NCBI GenBank assembly: GCA_943333505.2
Contig: CALQTN020000037.1
Coordinates: 1 to 39,175 of the forward strand
Length of the DNA: 39,175 nucleotides
Origin: Asaia bogorensis
GTDB lineage: Bacteria > Pseudomonadota > Alphaproteobacteria > Acetobacterales > Acetobacteraceae
Direction of reading: 5' to 3'
The notes under the pieces are model-generated. The model was not told the origin of the DNA. It did not search any database and saw only the letters and a program-made list of their open reading frames with translations. This document shows positions 16,060-25,713 of the stretch, piece by piece. A program made the translations under genes and the position numbers. The number at the start of each line of letters is the position of its first letter. Positions within the stretch are counted from its first letter, which is position 1.

Positions 16060-16817
16060 AAACTCTGCTGCGGCTTTATGCCATTGCGGTTCTGCTGTTC
16101 CTGCTGGCGCCGCTGATCGTGGTCCTGCCGCTGTCTTTTTCCGCCAATGAGATGATGAGCCTGCCGGTGCGCGAAATGTCGTGGCGCTGGTATCGCGATT
16201 TCTTCACCGACGATCACTGGCGCATGGCCTCACGCAATTCGGTGCTGGTCGGGCTGGCGACCATGCTGCTGGCGACCAGCCTTGGCACGCTTGCGGCAAT
16301 CGGCATTCGGCTTGGCGGGCGGCAGGCCCGGGTGGTGCTGACATTATTGTGCCTTCCGATCGTGGTGCCGTCGGTGATTGCCGGCTTGGCGATTTATCTG
16401 GTGTTTGCCCAACTCGGACTGGTGAACACCTTAGCCGGCCTCGTTTTGGCGCATAGCGTGCTGGCGCTGCCCTATGTGGTTTTAACCGTCCACGCCAGCT
16501 TGCGCGACTTCGATCCGCAATTGCTGCGGGCCGCCGCATCCCTGGGGGCCAGGCCGATCCTGACGCTCCGCGCCATCGTCTTGCCTCTGCTGGCACCAGC
16601 GATCGGTGCCGGCGCCGTCTTCGCCTTTACCATCAGCTTTGACGAATTGATCGTGGCCCTGTTCATCGCCGGCCCCGAGCAATTCACCCTCCCCCGGCAG
16701 ATGCTGGCAAGTGCGCGCGAATATCTCAGCCCAACCCTCGCCGTCGCTGCGGTGCTGGTCAGCTTGGCGTCCTTGCTGCTGCTCGGGTTCTATGCGGTCC
16801 TGCAGCGCACGCGCTGA
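16056..16817 (+). CDS. ABC importer permease, PotC type
   Basis: A 253-aa inner-membrane permease with six hydrophobic segments; the EAA motif reads AAASLGARPILTLRAIVLP (about 157-175), and ISFDELIVALFIAGPEQFTLP is characteristic of PotC-type subunits. ATG 16056 overlaps the previous stop codon; the longer frame from 15786 is an artefact. It ends the operon; the next gene (16877) is an acetyltransferase with its own ribosome-binding site. An ATPase such as PotA is missing from both sides, so it must be supplied from elsewhere. Confidence 0.83.
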   Translation: MKTLLRLYAIAVLLFLLAPLIVVLPLSFSANEMMSLPVREMSWRWYRDFFTDDHWRMASRNSVLVGLATMLLATSLGTLAAIGIRLGGRQARVVLTLLCLPIVVPSVIAGLAIYLVFAQLGLVNTLAGLVLAHSVLALPYVVLTVHASLRDFDPQLLRAAASLGARPILTLRAIVLPLLAPAIGAGAVFAFTISFDELIVALFIAGPEQFTLPRQMLASAREYLSPTLAVAAVLVSLASLLLLGFYAVLQRTR

Positions 16818-16876
16818 TTGGTCTGCCTGCCCATCAGCCGCCTATGTAAACTTGCCAAGTCGCAACAGGAGCCAAG

Positions 16877-17314
16877 ATGACCGAGATCACCCGCCTGCAT
16901 GACGCCGACCGCGCCCGTTGGGATGCGCTGTGGCTCGGCTATCTCACGTTCTACAAAACTAGCGAACCAGTCTCGGTCTATGATCAACTGTGGCGCCGGA
17001 TCCAGAGCGGAGATGGGGTTTTCGCCTTCGGCGCCCGGGTCGATGGTAAACTGATCGGCATCGCGCATTACCTGTTCCACGCCAATGTGCGCGGTGCGGA
17101 TGCCTGCTACCTCAATGATCTGTTCGTCGACCCCAGCCTGCGCGGCACCGGCGCCGGCCGCAAGCTGGTGGAAGCGGTCGCCGCCGAAGCCAAAGCACAC
17201 GGCTGCAGCCGCTACTATTGGCTGACCCAGGAAACCAACACCGTCGCCCGCCAGCTTTACGATCGGCTGGCCAAGTTCAACGGGTTCATCCGCTACGACT
17301 ATCCTTTGATCTAA
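16877..17314 (+). CDS. GNAT-family N-acetyltransferase
   Basis: A 145-aa single-domain acetyltransferase. Motif A with the acetyl-CoA pyrophosphate loop reads LNDLFVDPSLRGTGAGRKLVEAV (R/Q-x-x-G-x-G/A appears as RGTGAG). Motif B is YYWLTQETNTVARQLYDRLAK. The closest type I recall acts on small amines or amino acids; the substrate is unknown. AGGAG at 16867-16871 is 5 nt before ATG 16877. It follows the Pot-type importer by 59 nt, so acetylation of an imported amine is conceivable. Its stop overlaps the stop of the convergent reductase gene by 3 nt. Confidence 0.82.
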   Translation: MTEITRLHDADRARWDALWLGYLTFYKTSEPVSVYDQLWRRIQSGDGVFAFGARVDGKLIGIAHYLFHANVRGADACYLNDLFVDPSLRGTGAGRKLVEAVAAEAKAHGCSRYYWLTQETNTVARQLYDRLAKFNGFIRYDYPLI

Positions 17315-18324
17315 CCCGGCACGCCCTTGCTGGTCGAATACTCGAAATGCAGGGCGGTATCTGGATAGACGATCGGGTGGATGGCGTGGGCCGCCATCGC
17401 CGCTTCCGAGAAGCCTTGCAGGATCAGCTTGAGCTTGCCGGCATAAGTCGCGATATCGCCAACAGCGAAGATACCCGCGATGTTGGTGGCGCATGTCGCC
17501 GGCGTGACCGCAACGTGATGACGATCCAGCGCCAATCCCCACCCCGCAATCGGCCCCAGGTCCATCGACAGGCCAAAAAACGGCAGCAGCACGTCAGCCG
17601 CTATATGGCGGCGCTTGCCATCGAGATCTGCGAGTTCGACCGCTTGCAACACGCCATTTTCGCCCTGCAGCGCGTGTAATTGATAAGGCACCACCAACTG
17701 GACCTCGCCCGACGCGGCAGCGGCATCAAGCTGGGCAACGCTCTCAGGCGCGGCGCGGAATTTCGGCCGCCGGTGGACGAAGTGGATTTCGGCAGCAACA
17801 CCGCGCAAGGCCAAGGCCCAGTCAACCGCCGAGTCGCCTCCGCCGGCAATCACCACCCGCTTGCCGCGTAAATCTTCGCGCCGTCGGACGTAATATTGCA
17901 CCGCTCCGGTTGCTTCGAAAGCAGCCAATCCATCAAGCGGCGGGCGGTTGGGCCCAAACGCGCCCGCACCGGCGGCCACGATCACCGCCTTGGCACGGAT
18001 TTCGTCGCCCTGATCGGTGGTCAGCACAAACCCACCAACCGCCCCCGAAATTCGCTCCACCCGACGCCCCAGCAGACGCGGCGCGGCGAACGGGGCAATC
18101 TGGTTTTCCAGTCGGGTAATCAGATCGCCCGCCTCAATCGCCGGATGGCCGGGAATGTCGTAAATCGGCTTTTCCGGGTAGAGCGCGCTACACTGCCCGC
18201 CGACCTCGCCCAGCGCATCGATCAGCACCGCGCGCAGCTTGAGCATGCCGAGTTCGAACACCGCGAACATTCCCACCGGTCCGGCGCCGATGATTGCAAC
18301 ATCGGTATCGATCATGTCAGCCAT
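17311..18324 (-). CDS. Ferredoxin/flavodoxin-NADP(+) reductase, thioredoxin-reductase-like type
   Basis: A 337-aa cytosolic flavoprotein transferring electrons between NADPH and ferredoxin or flavodoxin. Seen: FAD-binding GAGPVG (13-18), GGQCSALYPEKPIYDIPGHP (42-61, the family hallmark, without the CxxC of thioredoxin reductase), NADPH-binding AGGGDSAVDWALAL, HRRPKFRAA and the second FAD motif GIFAVGDIATYAGKLKLI with the C-terminal extension to the re-face. ATG 18324 is used; an upstream in-frame extension to 18366 adds 14 unlikely residues. Divergent from tsaE. Confidence 0.9.
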   Translation of the reverse strand: MADMIDTDVAIIGAGPVGMFAVFELGMLKLRAVLIDALGEVGGQCSALYPEKPIYDIPGHPAIEAGDLITRLENQIAPFAAPRLLGRRVERISGAVGGFVLTTDQGDEIRAKAVIVAAGAGAFGPNRPPLDGLAAFEATGAVQYYVRRREDLRGKRVVIAGGGDSAVDWALALRGVAAEIHFVHRRPKFRAAPESVAQLDAAAASGEVQLVVPYQLHALQGENGVLQAVELADLDGKRRHIAADVLLPFFGLSMDLGPIAGWGLALDRHHVAVTPATCATNIAGIFAVGDIATYAGKLKLILQGFSEAAMAAHAIHPIVYPDTALHFEYSTSKGVPG

Positions 18325-18419
18325 CACGGTCCCCCGGTTCTTCCGCGCCCCGCGTAAGCCGCGCAACGCAGCATGACAAGTCTCTGTCCGTCAGGGCGTC
18401 GCTGCGCCACAATGGGAGA

Positions 18420-18854
18420 ATGGATATCAAGCTCGTCGACCTTGCCGCCACCTTTGCCCTCGCCGCCCGCGTGGCCGCGATCATGCGACCCGGCGATGCC
18501 ATCCTGCTGGAAGGCCCGCTTGGCGCCGGCAAGACCGCATTCGCCCGTGCCTTGCTGCGGGCGGCAACGGCAAACCCCACCCTTGAAGTCCCCAGCCCGA
18601 CCTTCACCCTGATGCAAAGCTACGAGACCAAGCGCGGCATGGTGCATCATTTCGACCTCTGGCGTCTGACCGGCCCGGACGGGCTGATCGAACTGGGGTG
18701 GGACGATGCGCGGGACGACATCGTTCTGGTCGAATGGCCGGACCGGCTGGGACCTCTGGCTCCACACCAGGCGCTGACCATCCGGCTGGTTCCGGGCGTC
18801 GAGGAGGCCAGGATCGCCCATCTGCACGGATGGCCGGATCGGTTGCTGCCATGA
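18420..18854 (+). CDS. tsaE: tRNA threonylcarbamoyladenosine biosynthesis ATPase TsaE
   Basis: A 144-aa ATPase that drives turnover of the TsaBD complex in making the t6A37 modification of ANN-decoding tRNAs. Walker A GPLGAGKT (32-39), switch-like VPSPTFTLMQSYE (57-69), HFDLWRL (77-83) and VEWPDRLG (104-111) match the family throughout. The in-frame ATG 18420 follows GGGAG very closely; no better start is visible upstream. Its stop overlaps the addB start in ATGA (18851-18854). In many alphaproteobacteria a phosphotransferase and a nucleotidyltransferase gene separate tsaE from addB; they are absent here. Confidence 0.92.
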   Translation: MDIKLVDLAATFALAARVAAIMRPGDAILLEGPLGAGKTAFARALLRAATANPTLEVPSPTFTLMQSYETKRGMVHHFDLWRLTGPDGLIELGWDDARDDIVLVEWPDRLGPLAPHQALTIRLVPGVEEARIAHLHGWPDRLLP

Positions 18855-21781
18855 ACCTCGCCAGTGTTCCCGCCAATGTCCCGTTTCTGGAAAGCCTCGC
18901 CACGGCCTGGCTCGCGACCCACGCCGATCCGTCGCGCGGGTTGATCCTGCTGCCAACCCGCCGCGCCGCCCGCTCACTCGCCGACGCGTTTCTGCGGGCC
19001 GGCAACGGGCGGCCGATGCTGCTGCCGCGCATCACAGCACTCGGCGCGCTGGATGAAACCCCACTAGCGCTCACCGGCGCCCTCTCCCTCCCCCCCGCAG
19101 TGTCCGCAGCCCCGCGTCTCGCCGGCCTCGCCAAGCTGATCCTGCGCATGCCGGCCGATCTTGGCGGGGCAGCGACGATCGATCAGGCCTGGCGGCTCGC
19201 GGTCGAACTCGCCAAGCTGATGGACGAGGCTGATCGTGCCGAACTCGATCTGACCGAAGCCTTGCAGCGCGCCGCCGAGGCCGAACATGCCACCCACTGG
19301 CAGATCACCTTGCAGTTTCTCGAAATCGTCACCCGGCATTGGCCCGACTGGCTGGCGGCCCAGGGCCTGATGAACCCGGCGGAGCGCCAGCGGCGATTGC
19401 TTGATGCGCAAGCCGAGGAATGGTCGCAAACCCCGCCCGCTGATCCGGTCTGGGCCGCTGGCATGACCGGCGGCACCCCGGCCATTGCCCGTCTTTTGCG
19501 GGTCATCGCCCATCTGTCAACAGGACGGGTGATCCTGCCCGGCCTCGATACCGCGATATCCGACGATGCTTGGCAGCACATGTCGGAAAGCCACCCCCAG
19601 GCCGGCATTGCCCGCTTGCTTGCAGGCCTCGATGCGCGCCGTGGCGATGTGACGATCATCAACGGCGTCGCCACCGCGCCAGCCGGACGGGTGCGGATGC
19701 TGTCGGACGCGCTGCTGCCCGCCGCGGCACTCGGTGTCTGGCTCACCAAAACCGATCACGACATCAGCGATCTGCAAATCCTCCGCGCCCGCGATCAGCA
19801 GCACGAAGCTGCTGCCATTGCCCTGATCCTGCGCGACGCAGTGCAGACCCCAGGCGCCACCGCCGCGCTGATCACCCCCGACCGAACCCTCGCCGGACTG
19901 GTTTCGGCATCGCTGCTGCGCTGGGGCATCATCGCCGATGACAGCGCCGGGGAGCCATTGGCCGAGACCCCACCCGCCGTGTTCCTCCGTCTGATCGCCG
20001 CCGCCATCGACGCGCAACTGGCCCCGGTCGCGATATTGGCCGTCCTCAAACACCCGCTCGCCGCCGCCGGGCTTGCCACCGCCGATTGCCGCGCTGCCGC
20101 AAGGGCATTGGAAATCGCCGGTTTGCGCGGGCCACGGCCACAAGCCGGCATCACCGGCTTGCGCGAAGCCGCCGCCAAGGCCCCCGCCAATGCGCAGGAC
20201 CTGCTGGAGCGGCTCGAATGCTGCCTCGCGCCGGCCTTGCGCCAGGCGGCATCCCCACTTGAACGCGCCGATACCCGCCTTGCCGCCCTGATCGAGGCCG
20301 CCGAGGCTCTGGCCAGCACCGATACGCTTGCCGGCCCCGCCCGGCTATGGAGCCTGGAAGAAGGCGAAGCCCTGGCAACCGCGCTCAGCGAGGCGCTCGC
20401 CGCCCTCGGTGATCTCCCCGATCAGCCGCCCTATATTCTGCCTGGCCTGCTCGACGCGGTGCTGGCCGGACATATCGTGCGCAGCCGGCGCGCCCTGCGT
20501 GGCCGCGATGGCGGCACCGAACATCCGCGCATTCATATCTGGGGCTTGCTCGAAGCCCGGCTGCAAAGCACGGACCTCATTGTGCTCGGCGGGTTGGTCG
20601 AGGCGGTGTGGCCGCCCGCAACCGATCCCGGCCCCTGGCTCAGTCGTGGCATGCGGACGCGGGCGGGGTTGCCCAGCCCTGAGGAAGCAATCGGCCAGGC
20701 CGCACATGATTTCGTCAATGCGACAAGTGCGGCGCGGCACGTCGTGCTGTCGGCGCCGATGCGGCGCGATGGTGCACCGGCCGTTCCGGCCCGTTGGATC
20801 AGCCGCCTGGTGGCATTGCTCGCCGGTCAGGGCCAAACCATCCCCTCGCATCCGGCCGCCAACTGGGCCTTGACGCTCGACCAACCCATCGGCGACGCGC
20901 AACCCGTGGCCGCCCCCGCGCCGCGCCCGGCGGTGTCGCTGCGGCCACGCCAGCTGAGCGTGACCGAAATCGAGACCTGGCTGGCCGATCCCTACGCAAT
21001 CTATGCCAAGCGCATTCTGCGTCTGAAAGTCCTCGATCCGCTGGAACAATCGACCGATGCGGCCGATTACGGATCGCTGGTCCACACCGGCATTCAGGCG
21101 TTCCTGCGCGACCACGGCACAAATTGGCCACCTGCCGGCCGTGCGCTGCTCGAAGCGGCGATGCTGGAAGCTTTGGCCGACGCACGTCTGCGCCCGGCTT
21201 TGGCCGAATGGTGGACCCCCCGCCTGCGCCGGATCGCGGGCTGGGTCGCGGATGCCGAAATTGAGCGGCGGGGCGGGCGGAAAATCGCCGAGATCGGCAG
21301 TGAACTCAGTGGCCAATGGGTGTTGCCGGTTGGGACAGGCTTCACCTTGCGCGGCCGGGCCGACCGCATCGAGCGCCGCACCGATGGCAGCCTCGCCATC
21401 ATGGACTACAAAACCGGCGTCCCGCCGACGCAAAAGCAGGTCGATGCCGGCACTGCCCCGCAATTGCTGCTCGAAGCGGCAATGGCGGCCACAGGCGCGT
21501 TCGGCCCTGGATTTCATGGCACCACCGATGAACTGATCTACTGGCATCTGACCGGCGGCGGCGAACCGGGCGTTGCACGACCGCTGTTCAAATCCAACGC
21601 CGACGAGATTGCAGCGGCGGTTGCCGACGCCGCCACCCGCCTCAGCCGTCTGATCGAGGCCTTCGATAATCCTGCCCGTGCCTATCTCGCCCAACCCAAT
21701 CCCGGCCGCCTGCCGCGCTTCCCCGACTACGCCCAGCTCGCCCGGGTCGCCGAATGGCGCCTGGTGGAGGATGCGGAATGA
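18851..21781 (+). CDS. addB: Double-strand break repair protein AddB
   Basis: A 976-aa subunit of the AddAB helicase-nuclease that resects DNA double-strand ends for RecA-dependent repair. The N-terminus has LLPTRRAARSLADAFLRA and later segments have the inactivated helicase fold typical of alphaproteobacterial AddB. The C-terminus has a RecB-type PD-(D/E)XK nuclease: SVTEIETWLADPYAIYAKRIL (about 704-724), then GRADRIERR and AIMDYKTGVPP with the catalytic Asp and Lys. Start ATG 18851 overlaps tsaE; the frame upstream to 18698 is read-through only. It overlaps addA in ATGA (21778-21781). Confidence 0.93.
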   Translation: MNLASVPANVPFLESLATAWLATHADPSRGLILLPTRRAARSLADAFLRAGNGRPMLLPRITALGALDETPLALTGALSLPPAVSAAPRLAGLAKLILRMPADLGGAATIDQAWRLAVELAKLMDEADRAELDLTEALQRAAEAEHATHWQITLQFLEIVTRHWPDWLAAQGLMNPAERQRRLLDAQAEEWSQTPPADPVWAAGMTGGTPAIARLLRVIAHLSTGRVILPGLDTAISDDAWQHMSESHPQAGIARLLAGLDARRGDVTIINGVATAPAGRVRMLSDALLPAAALGVWLTKTDHDISDLQILRARDQQHEAAAIALILRDAVQTPGATAALITPDRTLAGLVSASLLRWGIIADDSAGEPLAETPPAVFLRLIAAAIDAQLAPVAILAVLKHPLAAAGLATADCRAAARALEIAGLRGPRPQAGITGLREAAAKAPANAQDLLERLECCLAPALRQAASPLERADTRLAALIEAAEALASTDTLAGPARLWSLEEGEALATALSEALAALGDLPDQPPYILPGLLDAVLAGHIVRSRRALRGRDGGTEHPRIHIWGLLEARLQSTDLIVLGGLVEAVWPPATDPGPWLSRGMRTRAGLPSPEEAIGQAAHDFVNATSAARHVVLSAPMRRDGAPAVPARWISRLVALLAGQGQTIPSHPAANWALTLDQPIGDAQPVAAPAPRPAVSLRPRQLSVTEIETWLADPYAIYAKRILRLKVLDPLEQSTDAADYGSLVHTGIQAFLRDHGTNWPPAGRALLEAAMLEALADARLRPALAEWWTPRLRRIAGWVADAEIERRGGRKIAEIGSELSGQWVLPVGTGFTLRGRADRIERRTDGSLAIMDYKTGVPPTQKQVDAGTAPQLLLEAAMAATGAFGPGFHGTTDELIYWHLTGGGEPGVARPLFKSNADEIAAAVADAATRLSRLIEAFDNPARAYLAQPNPGRLPRFPDYAQLARVAEWRLVEDAE

Positions 21782-24700
21782 CCACCGCCCGCGAACGCGC
21801 CCAGGCCGCCCAGGCTGCGGCATCCGATCCCGCCGTCTCCGCATTCGTCGCCGCCTCCGCCGGGTCCGGCAAAACCAAGCTGCTCACCGACCGGCTGCTG
21901 CGCCTGATGCTGGCCGGCGAAGACCCGGCGGCAATTCTGTGCCTAACCTACACCAAAGCCGCCGCCGCCGAGATGGCGATCCGGCTGCAAACCAAACTCG
22001 GCGAGTGGGTGAGCATGAATGAAGCGTTGCTTAGCACAAACCTACAAGAATTGTCAATTATACCAACTCGCGAAAACCTCCATCGCGCCCGCGCTTTGTT
22101 CGCCGACGTGCTCGATCTGCCCGGCGGAATGCGGATCGGCACCATCCACGCCTTCTGCCAGTCGCTGTTGCGCCGCTTCCCGCTCGAAGCCCGATTATCG
22201 CCGCATTTCCAGGTCATCGCCGACACCGACGCCGCCATCGCCCAGACCGACGCTCGCGAAAGCGTGCTCGGCGGCGCGCATAGCGTAGAAAGCCATGCCG
22301 CCCTGGCGCTGGTTGCGGCCCAAACCTCCGCTGACGGATTTGGCAGCCTCGCCCTCACATTGCAAAGCGATCTGCCGAGACTGCAAGCCGCCATCACCGC
22401 CGGACAGGCAACCGTTTCGGCAGCCCAGGCACGGCTGCTCGGCGCGCATTCAGACGCGCCAAACATCATTGCCGCAGCGGTGAACTGGCAGGCCGAGCCC
22501 GCGCTCCGCCGCGTCATCAGCGCGCTCGCCAGCCAGGGATCACCCAAAGTCGCCGAAAAGGCCCAGCGCCTGCTCGACTGGCTCAGCCTCGACGCCGAAT
22601 TGCGCGCCGAACACTTTGCGTGCTGGCGTGACGAATTCCTGCTCGCCGACGCGGCCCGTGGCATTGGCGCGGTCATCAACGCCAAGCTCGCCACCCCCAA
22701 CCCGGACTGGGTCGCGCAACTGGTCGCCGAACAAACCCGCCTGCTCGCCGTCGATGACCAGTTGCGCGCCCTTGGCGCCTGGGCATCCTCCGCCGCCCTG
22801 TTCCAGCTCGCCGCCCCCGTCGCCAACGCCTATCGCGCCGCCAAGGATCGCGACGGCCTGCTCGACTATGCCGATCTCATCGGCCGCACATCGAGCCTGC
22901 TGGTCGATCCCGGAGCCGCCTGGGTGCTCTACAAACTCGATGGCGGTCTCGACCATCTCCTGCTTGATGAGGTGCAGGACACCGCCCCCGCGCAATGGAA
23001 CATCGCCGGCGCGCTGACCGCAGACTTCTTCACTGGCATGGGCGCGCGCGGCAATCCCCGCACCATCTTCGCGGTCGGCGACCGCAAGCAATCGATCTTC
23101 TCCTTTCAGGGCGCCGATCCGGCCTCGTTCGAGGCGTGGCGCACCCGCCTTCGCCATCTGGCCCAAGGTGCCGGCGCCGAATGGCGTGACGGACAGCTTG
23201 ACGTCTCGTTCCGCTCCACCGCCCCGGTTCTGGCGCTGGTCGATCAGGTCTTCGCAACCCTGCCCGCCGCATCTGGCGTCGCCGAACCCGGCACCTTGCA
23301 CCATCTCGCCGACCGCGCCCGCCATGCCGGCCGGATCGAACTCTGGCCGCTCACCCCTGCCCCTCCACCGGCCGCCGCCGAACCTTGGGACATCCCCGAG
23401 CGCAATTTGCGCCAGGTTTCCGCCCCACGCCGCCTCGCCGAAGCCCTCGCCGACTGGATCCGTGCGCAGACCGATGGCAGCATCATGCTCGAAAGCCAGG
23501 ACCGCCCCTTGGCCGCCGGCGATATTTTGATCCTGGTCCGCCGCCGCAACGCCTTCGCCGATGCCCTGGTCCGGGCATTGAAATCACGTGGCGTGCCCGT
23601 CGCCGGGCTCGACCGGATGGTGCTCACCGAACAGCCCGCCGTCGCCGATCTCCTTATCCTATGCGATGTCCTCCTGCTTCCCGACGACGACCTCGCTTTG
23701 GCCAGCGTGCTGACCAGCCCGCTCGGCGGTCTCAACGATGACGACCTGATCGCCCTGGCGCCCGGACGCACCGGCCGGCTTTGGGCCGAACTCCGCGCCC
23801 GCGGCGATGAACGCCCGGCCTGGGCCGCCATCCGCGATCTGATCGCCGGCCTGCTCGCCCGGGTCGATTTTGTCAGCCCCTACGCGCTGCTCGCCGAAAT
23901 CCTCGGGCCACGCGGCGGCCGGCATCGCCTGCTTGCCCGGCTCGGCCCCGAAGCTGCCGAACCGATCGACGAATTGCTCAACGCCGCCCTTGCCTTTGCG
24001 CAAACCCATCCGCCTTCCTTGCAAGGCTTCGTCCACTGGCTGCGCCAGTCCGGCGCGCAGGTGAAGCGCGAGGCCGAAGGCGCGGGCGACGCCGTCCGCA
24101 TCATGACCGTCCATAGCGCGAAAGGGTTGCAAGCCCCGGTCGTCATCCTGCCCGACACCACCAGCCTGCCGCCGGATGATGGCCCGGTGGTCTGGGGCCA
24201 CGATCCCGCAACCGGGCTCGACGTGCCGCTCTGGACCCCGCGCAAGGATTTGCGCTGCGCCGCCGTTGATCAACTCCGCGCCACCGCCACCGCCAAACGC
24301 TTGGAAGAACATAACCGCCTGCTCTACGTCGCCCTCACCCGCGCCGAGGACCGGCTGGTGATCTGCGGCTGGGCACCCCGGGCCTCGTCGCCTACCCCGA
24401 CCTTACCACCCGCGTGCTGGTACGAACTGGTGCGCACCGGCTTTGTCGGCCTCACCGCTGAAGCCACACCGTTCGAACCCTGGGAGGGCGACGTACTGTC
24501 GGTCGCCTCACCCCAATTGGCCGCTCCTGTCCAACCTCGCAAAGCATCGCACACGACGCCGCAAACCCCGTTGCCCAACTGGGCCGGGCATGCGCCAGAT
24601 TGGCGGGCCTTGCCGCCTGCCAACGAACCCGACCTGCCCACCCCGCTTGCGCCCAGCCGTCCCGCCAACGCCCTGCTCGGACCAGTGCCGCAAGCCGCAT

Positions 24701-25263
24701 CTCCGCTCGCGACCCGGGATGCCACCGGCCAGCGCTTTCGCCGCGGCGTGCTGGTCCACAGCCTTCTGCAACATCTGCCCGACATCGCCCCCGCCCTCCG
24801 CCACGATGCCGCCCGCCTGTATCTCGACCGCCCCGGCCATGGCATCGCGCCCGCCGACCGCGACATTGTGATCGAAAGCGTGCTGGCGGTGCTCGACCAC
24901 CCCGACCTCGCCGCCTTGTTCGGCCCCGACAGCCGCGCCGAAACCCCGCTTGCCGGCGTCATCGTCAACCAGGTCATCGGCGGCATGGTCGATCGCATCG
25001 CCATTCTGCCGGGGGAGATCCTGATCGCCGATTACAAAACCAACCGCGATCCCCCCGCCCGCGCCGAGGCAGCCCCCATCCTCTACCTCCGCCAGATGGC
25101 CGCCTATCGCGCGGTGCTGCGCGGCATCTACCCCGATCGGCCGGTGCGCTGCGCCCTGATCTGGACCGCCGGCCCGATCGTCACCGCCCTGCCCGATGCC
25201 TTGCTCGATCGCCACGCCCCAGGCCCGGGCTTGATTGGCACCGCCGCACCCCCCATTGTCTGA
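21778..25263 (+). CDS. addA: Double-strand break repair helicase AddA
   Basis: A 1,161-aa UvrD-type 3'-5' helicase with a C-terminal nuclease, partner of AddB. Seen in order: Walker A ASAGSGKT (26-33), LTYTKAAAAEM (motif Ia), HAFCQSLLRRFPLEA, Walker B LLLDEVQDTAPAQW, GDRKQSIFSFQGADP (motif III), FRST, TVHSAKGLQAPVVIL (motif V), LYVALTRAEDRL (motif VI), and the nuclease signature IADYKTNRDPP near residue 1090. All helicase and nuclease motifs are intact. Translation is coupled to addB, and trxA follows 30 nt later. Confidence 0.95.
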   Translation: MTTARERAQAAQAAASDPAVSAFVAASAGSGKTKLLTDRLLRLMLAGEDPAAILCLTYTKAAAAEMAIRLQTKLGEWVSMNEALLSTNLQELSIIPTRENLHRARALFADVLDLPGGMRIGTIHAFCQSLLRRFPLEARLSPHFQVIADTDAAIAQTDARESVLGGAHSVESHAALALVAAQTSADGFGSLALTLQSDLPRLQAAITAGQATVSAAQARLLGAHSDAPNIIAAAVNWQAEPALRRVISALASQGSPKVAEKAQRLLDWLSLDAELRAEHFACWRDEFLLADAARGIGAVINAKLATPNPDWVAQLVAEQTRLLAVDDQLRALGAWASSAALFQLAAPVANAYRAAKDRDGLLDYADLIGRTSSLLVDPGAAWVLYKLDGGLDHLLLDEVQDTAPAQWNIAGALTADFFTGMGARGNPRTIFAVGDRKQSIFSFQGADPASFEAWRTRLRHLAQGAGAEWRDGQLDVSFRSTAPVLALVDQVFATLPAASGVAEPGTLHHLADRARHAGRIELWPLTPAPPPAAAEPWDIPERNLRQVSAPRRLAEALADWIRAQTDGSIMLESQDRPLAAGDILILVRRRNAFADALVRALKSRGVPVAGLDRMVLTEQPAVADLLILCDVLLLPDDDLALASVLTSPLGGLNDDDLIALAPGRTGRLWAELRARGDERPAWAAIRDLIAGLLARVDFVSPYALLAEILGPRGGRHRLLARLGPEAAEPIDELLNAALAFAQTHPPSLQGFVHWLRQSGAQVKREAEGAGDAVRIMTVHSAKGLQAPVVILPDTTSLPPDDGPVVWGHDPATGLDVPLWTPRKDLRCAAVDQLRATATAKRLEEHNRLLYVALTRAEDRLVICGWAPRASSPTPTLPPACWYELVRTGFVGLTAEATPFEPWEGDVLSVASPQLAAPVQPRKASHTTPQTPLPNWAGHAPDWRALPPANEPDLPTPLAPSRPANALLGPVPQAASPLATRDATGQRFRRGVLVHSLLQHLPDIAPALRHDAARLYLDRPGHGIAPADRDIVIESVLAVLDHPDLAALFGPDSRAETPLAGVIVNQVIGGMVDRIAILPGEILIADYKTNRDPPARAEAAPILYLRQMAAYRAVLRGIYPDRPVRCALIWTAGPIVTALPDALLDRHAPGPGLIGTAAPPIV

Positions 25264-25293
25264 TATGAACCCAAGTTGAAAGGCCCCTGATCC

Positions 25294-25620
25294 ATGAGCG
25301 CGCACACAACCGCCGTCACCGACGAAAGCTTCAAGACCGACGTACTCGGTGCCACCGGCCCGGTGCTGGTCGATTTCTGGGCGGAATGGTGCGGCCCGTG
25401 CAAAGCCATCGGCCCGGCCCTTGAAGATATCGGCGCCGAACTCGCCGGGCGGATCACCATCGCCAAGGTCAATATCGACGAAAACCCGATGACCCCAAAC
25501 CAGTTCGCCGTGCGTGGCATCCCGACCCTGATCCTGTTCAAGGACGGCAAGCCGGTCGATACCCTGGTCGGCGCCCGCCCGAAAAGCGCCCTGAAAGCCT
25601 GGATCGAGTCAAAAATCTAA
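25294..25620 (+). CDS. trxA: Thioredoxin
   Basis: A 108-aa cytosolic disulfide reductase with the WCGPC active site (32-36) inside VLVDFWAEWCGPCKAIGP and the cis-Pro loop VRGIPTLILFKDG. Length and layout are those of thioredoxin 1. The addA-trxA neighbourhood is common in alphaproteobacteria. It starts 30 nt after addA, with GAAAGG upstream of ATG 25294. A hairpin at 25629-25657 follows and probably ends the tsaE-addB-addA-trxA transcript. Confidence 0.95.
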   Translation: MSAHTTAVTDESFKTDVLGATGPVLVDFWAEWCGPCKAIGPALEDIGAELAGRITIAKVNIDENPMTPNQFAVRGIPTLILFKDGKPVDTLVGARPKSALKAWIESKI

Positions 25621-25628
25621 ACCCGCTG

Positions 25629-25657
25629 ATGGCCCTTTCCCACCGGGCGAGGGCCAT
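25629..25657 (+). terminator. Probable terminator after trxA
   Basis: ATGGCCCT (25629-25636) pairs with AGGGCCAT (25650-25657) around a 13-nt loop. It starts 8 nt after the trxA stop and is followed by TATAGTTAAATTAATTT, so the T-tract is weak. It also lies in the tail of the convergent hypothetical gene (25714-26220). Confidence 0.55.
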
Positions 25658-25713
25658 TATAGTTAAATTAATTTCGATACCGTAACAAATAAATCGTAAA
25701 AAGACCGCACCGC

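Noticed and set aside
20345-21844. Minus-strand open frame of about 500 codons antisense to addB
   Set aside because: Long antisense frames are expected at this GC and codon bias; addB is a clear full-length match and the antisense product shows no recognisable domain.
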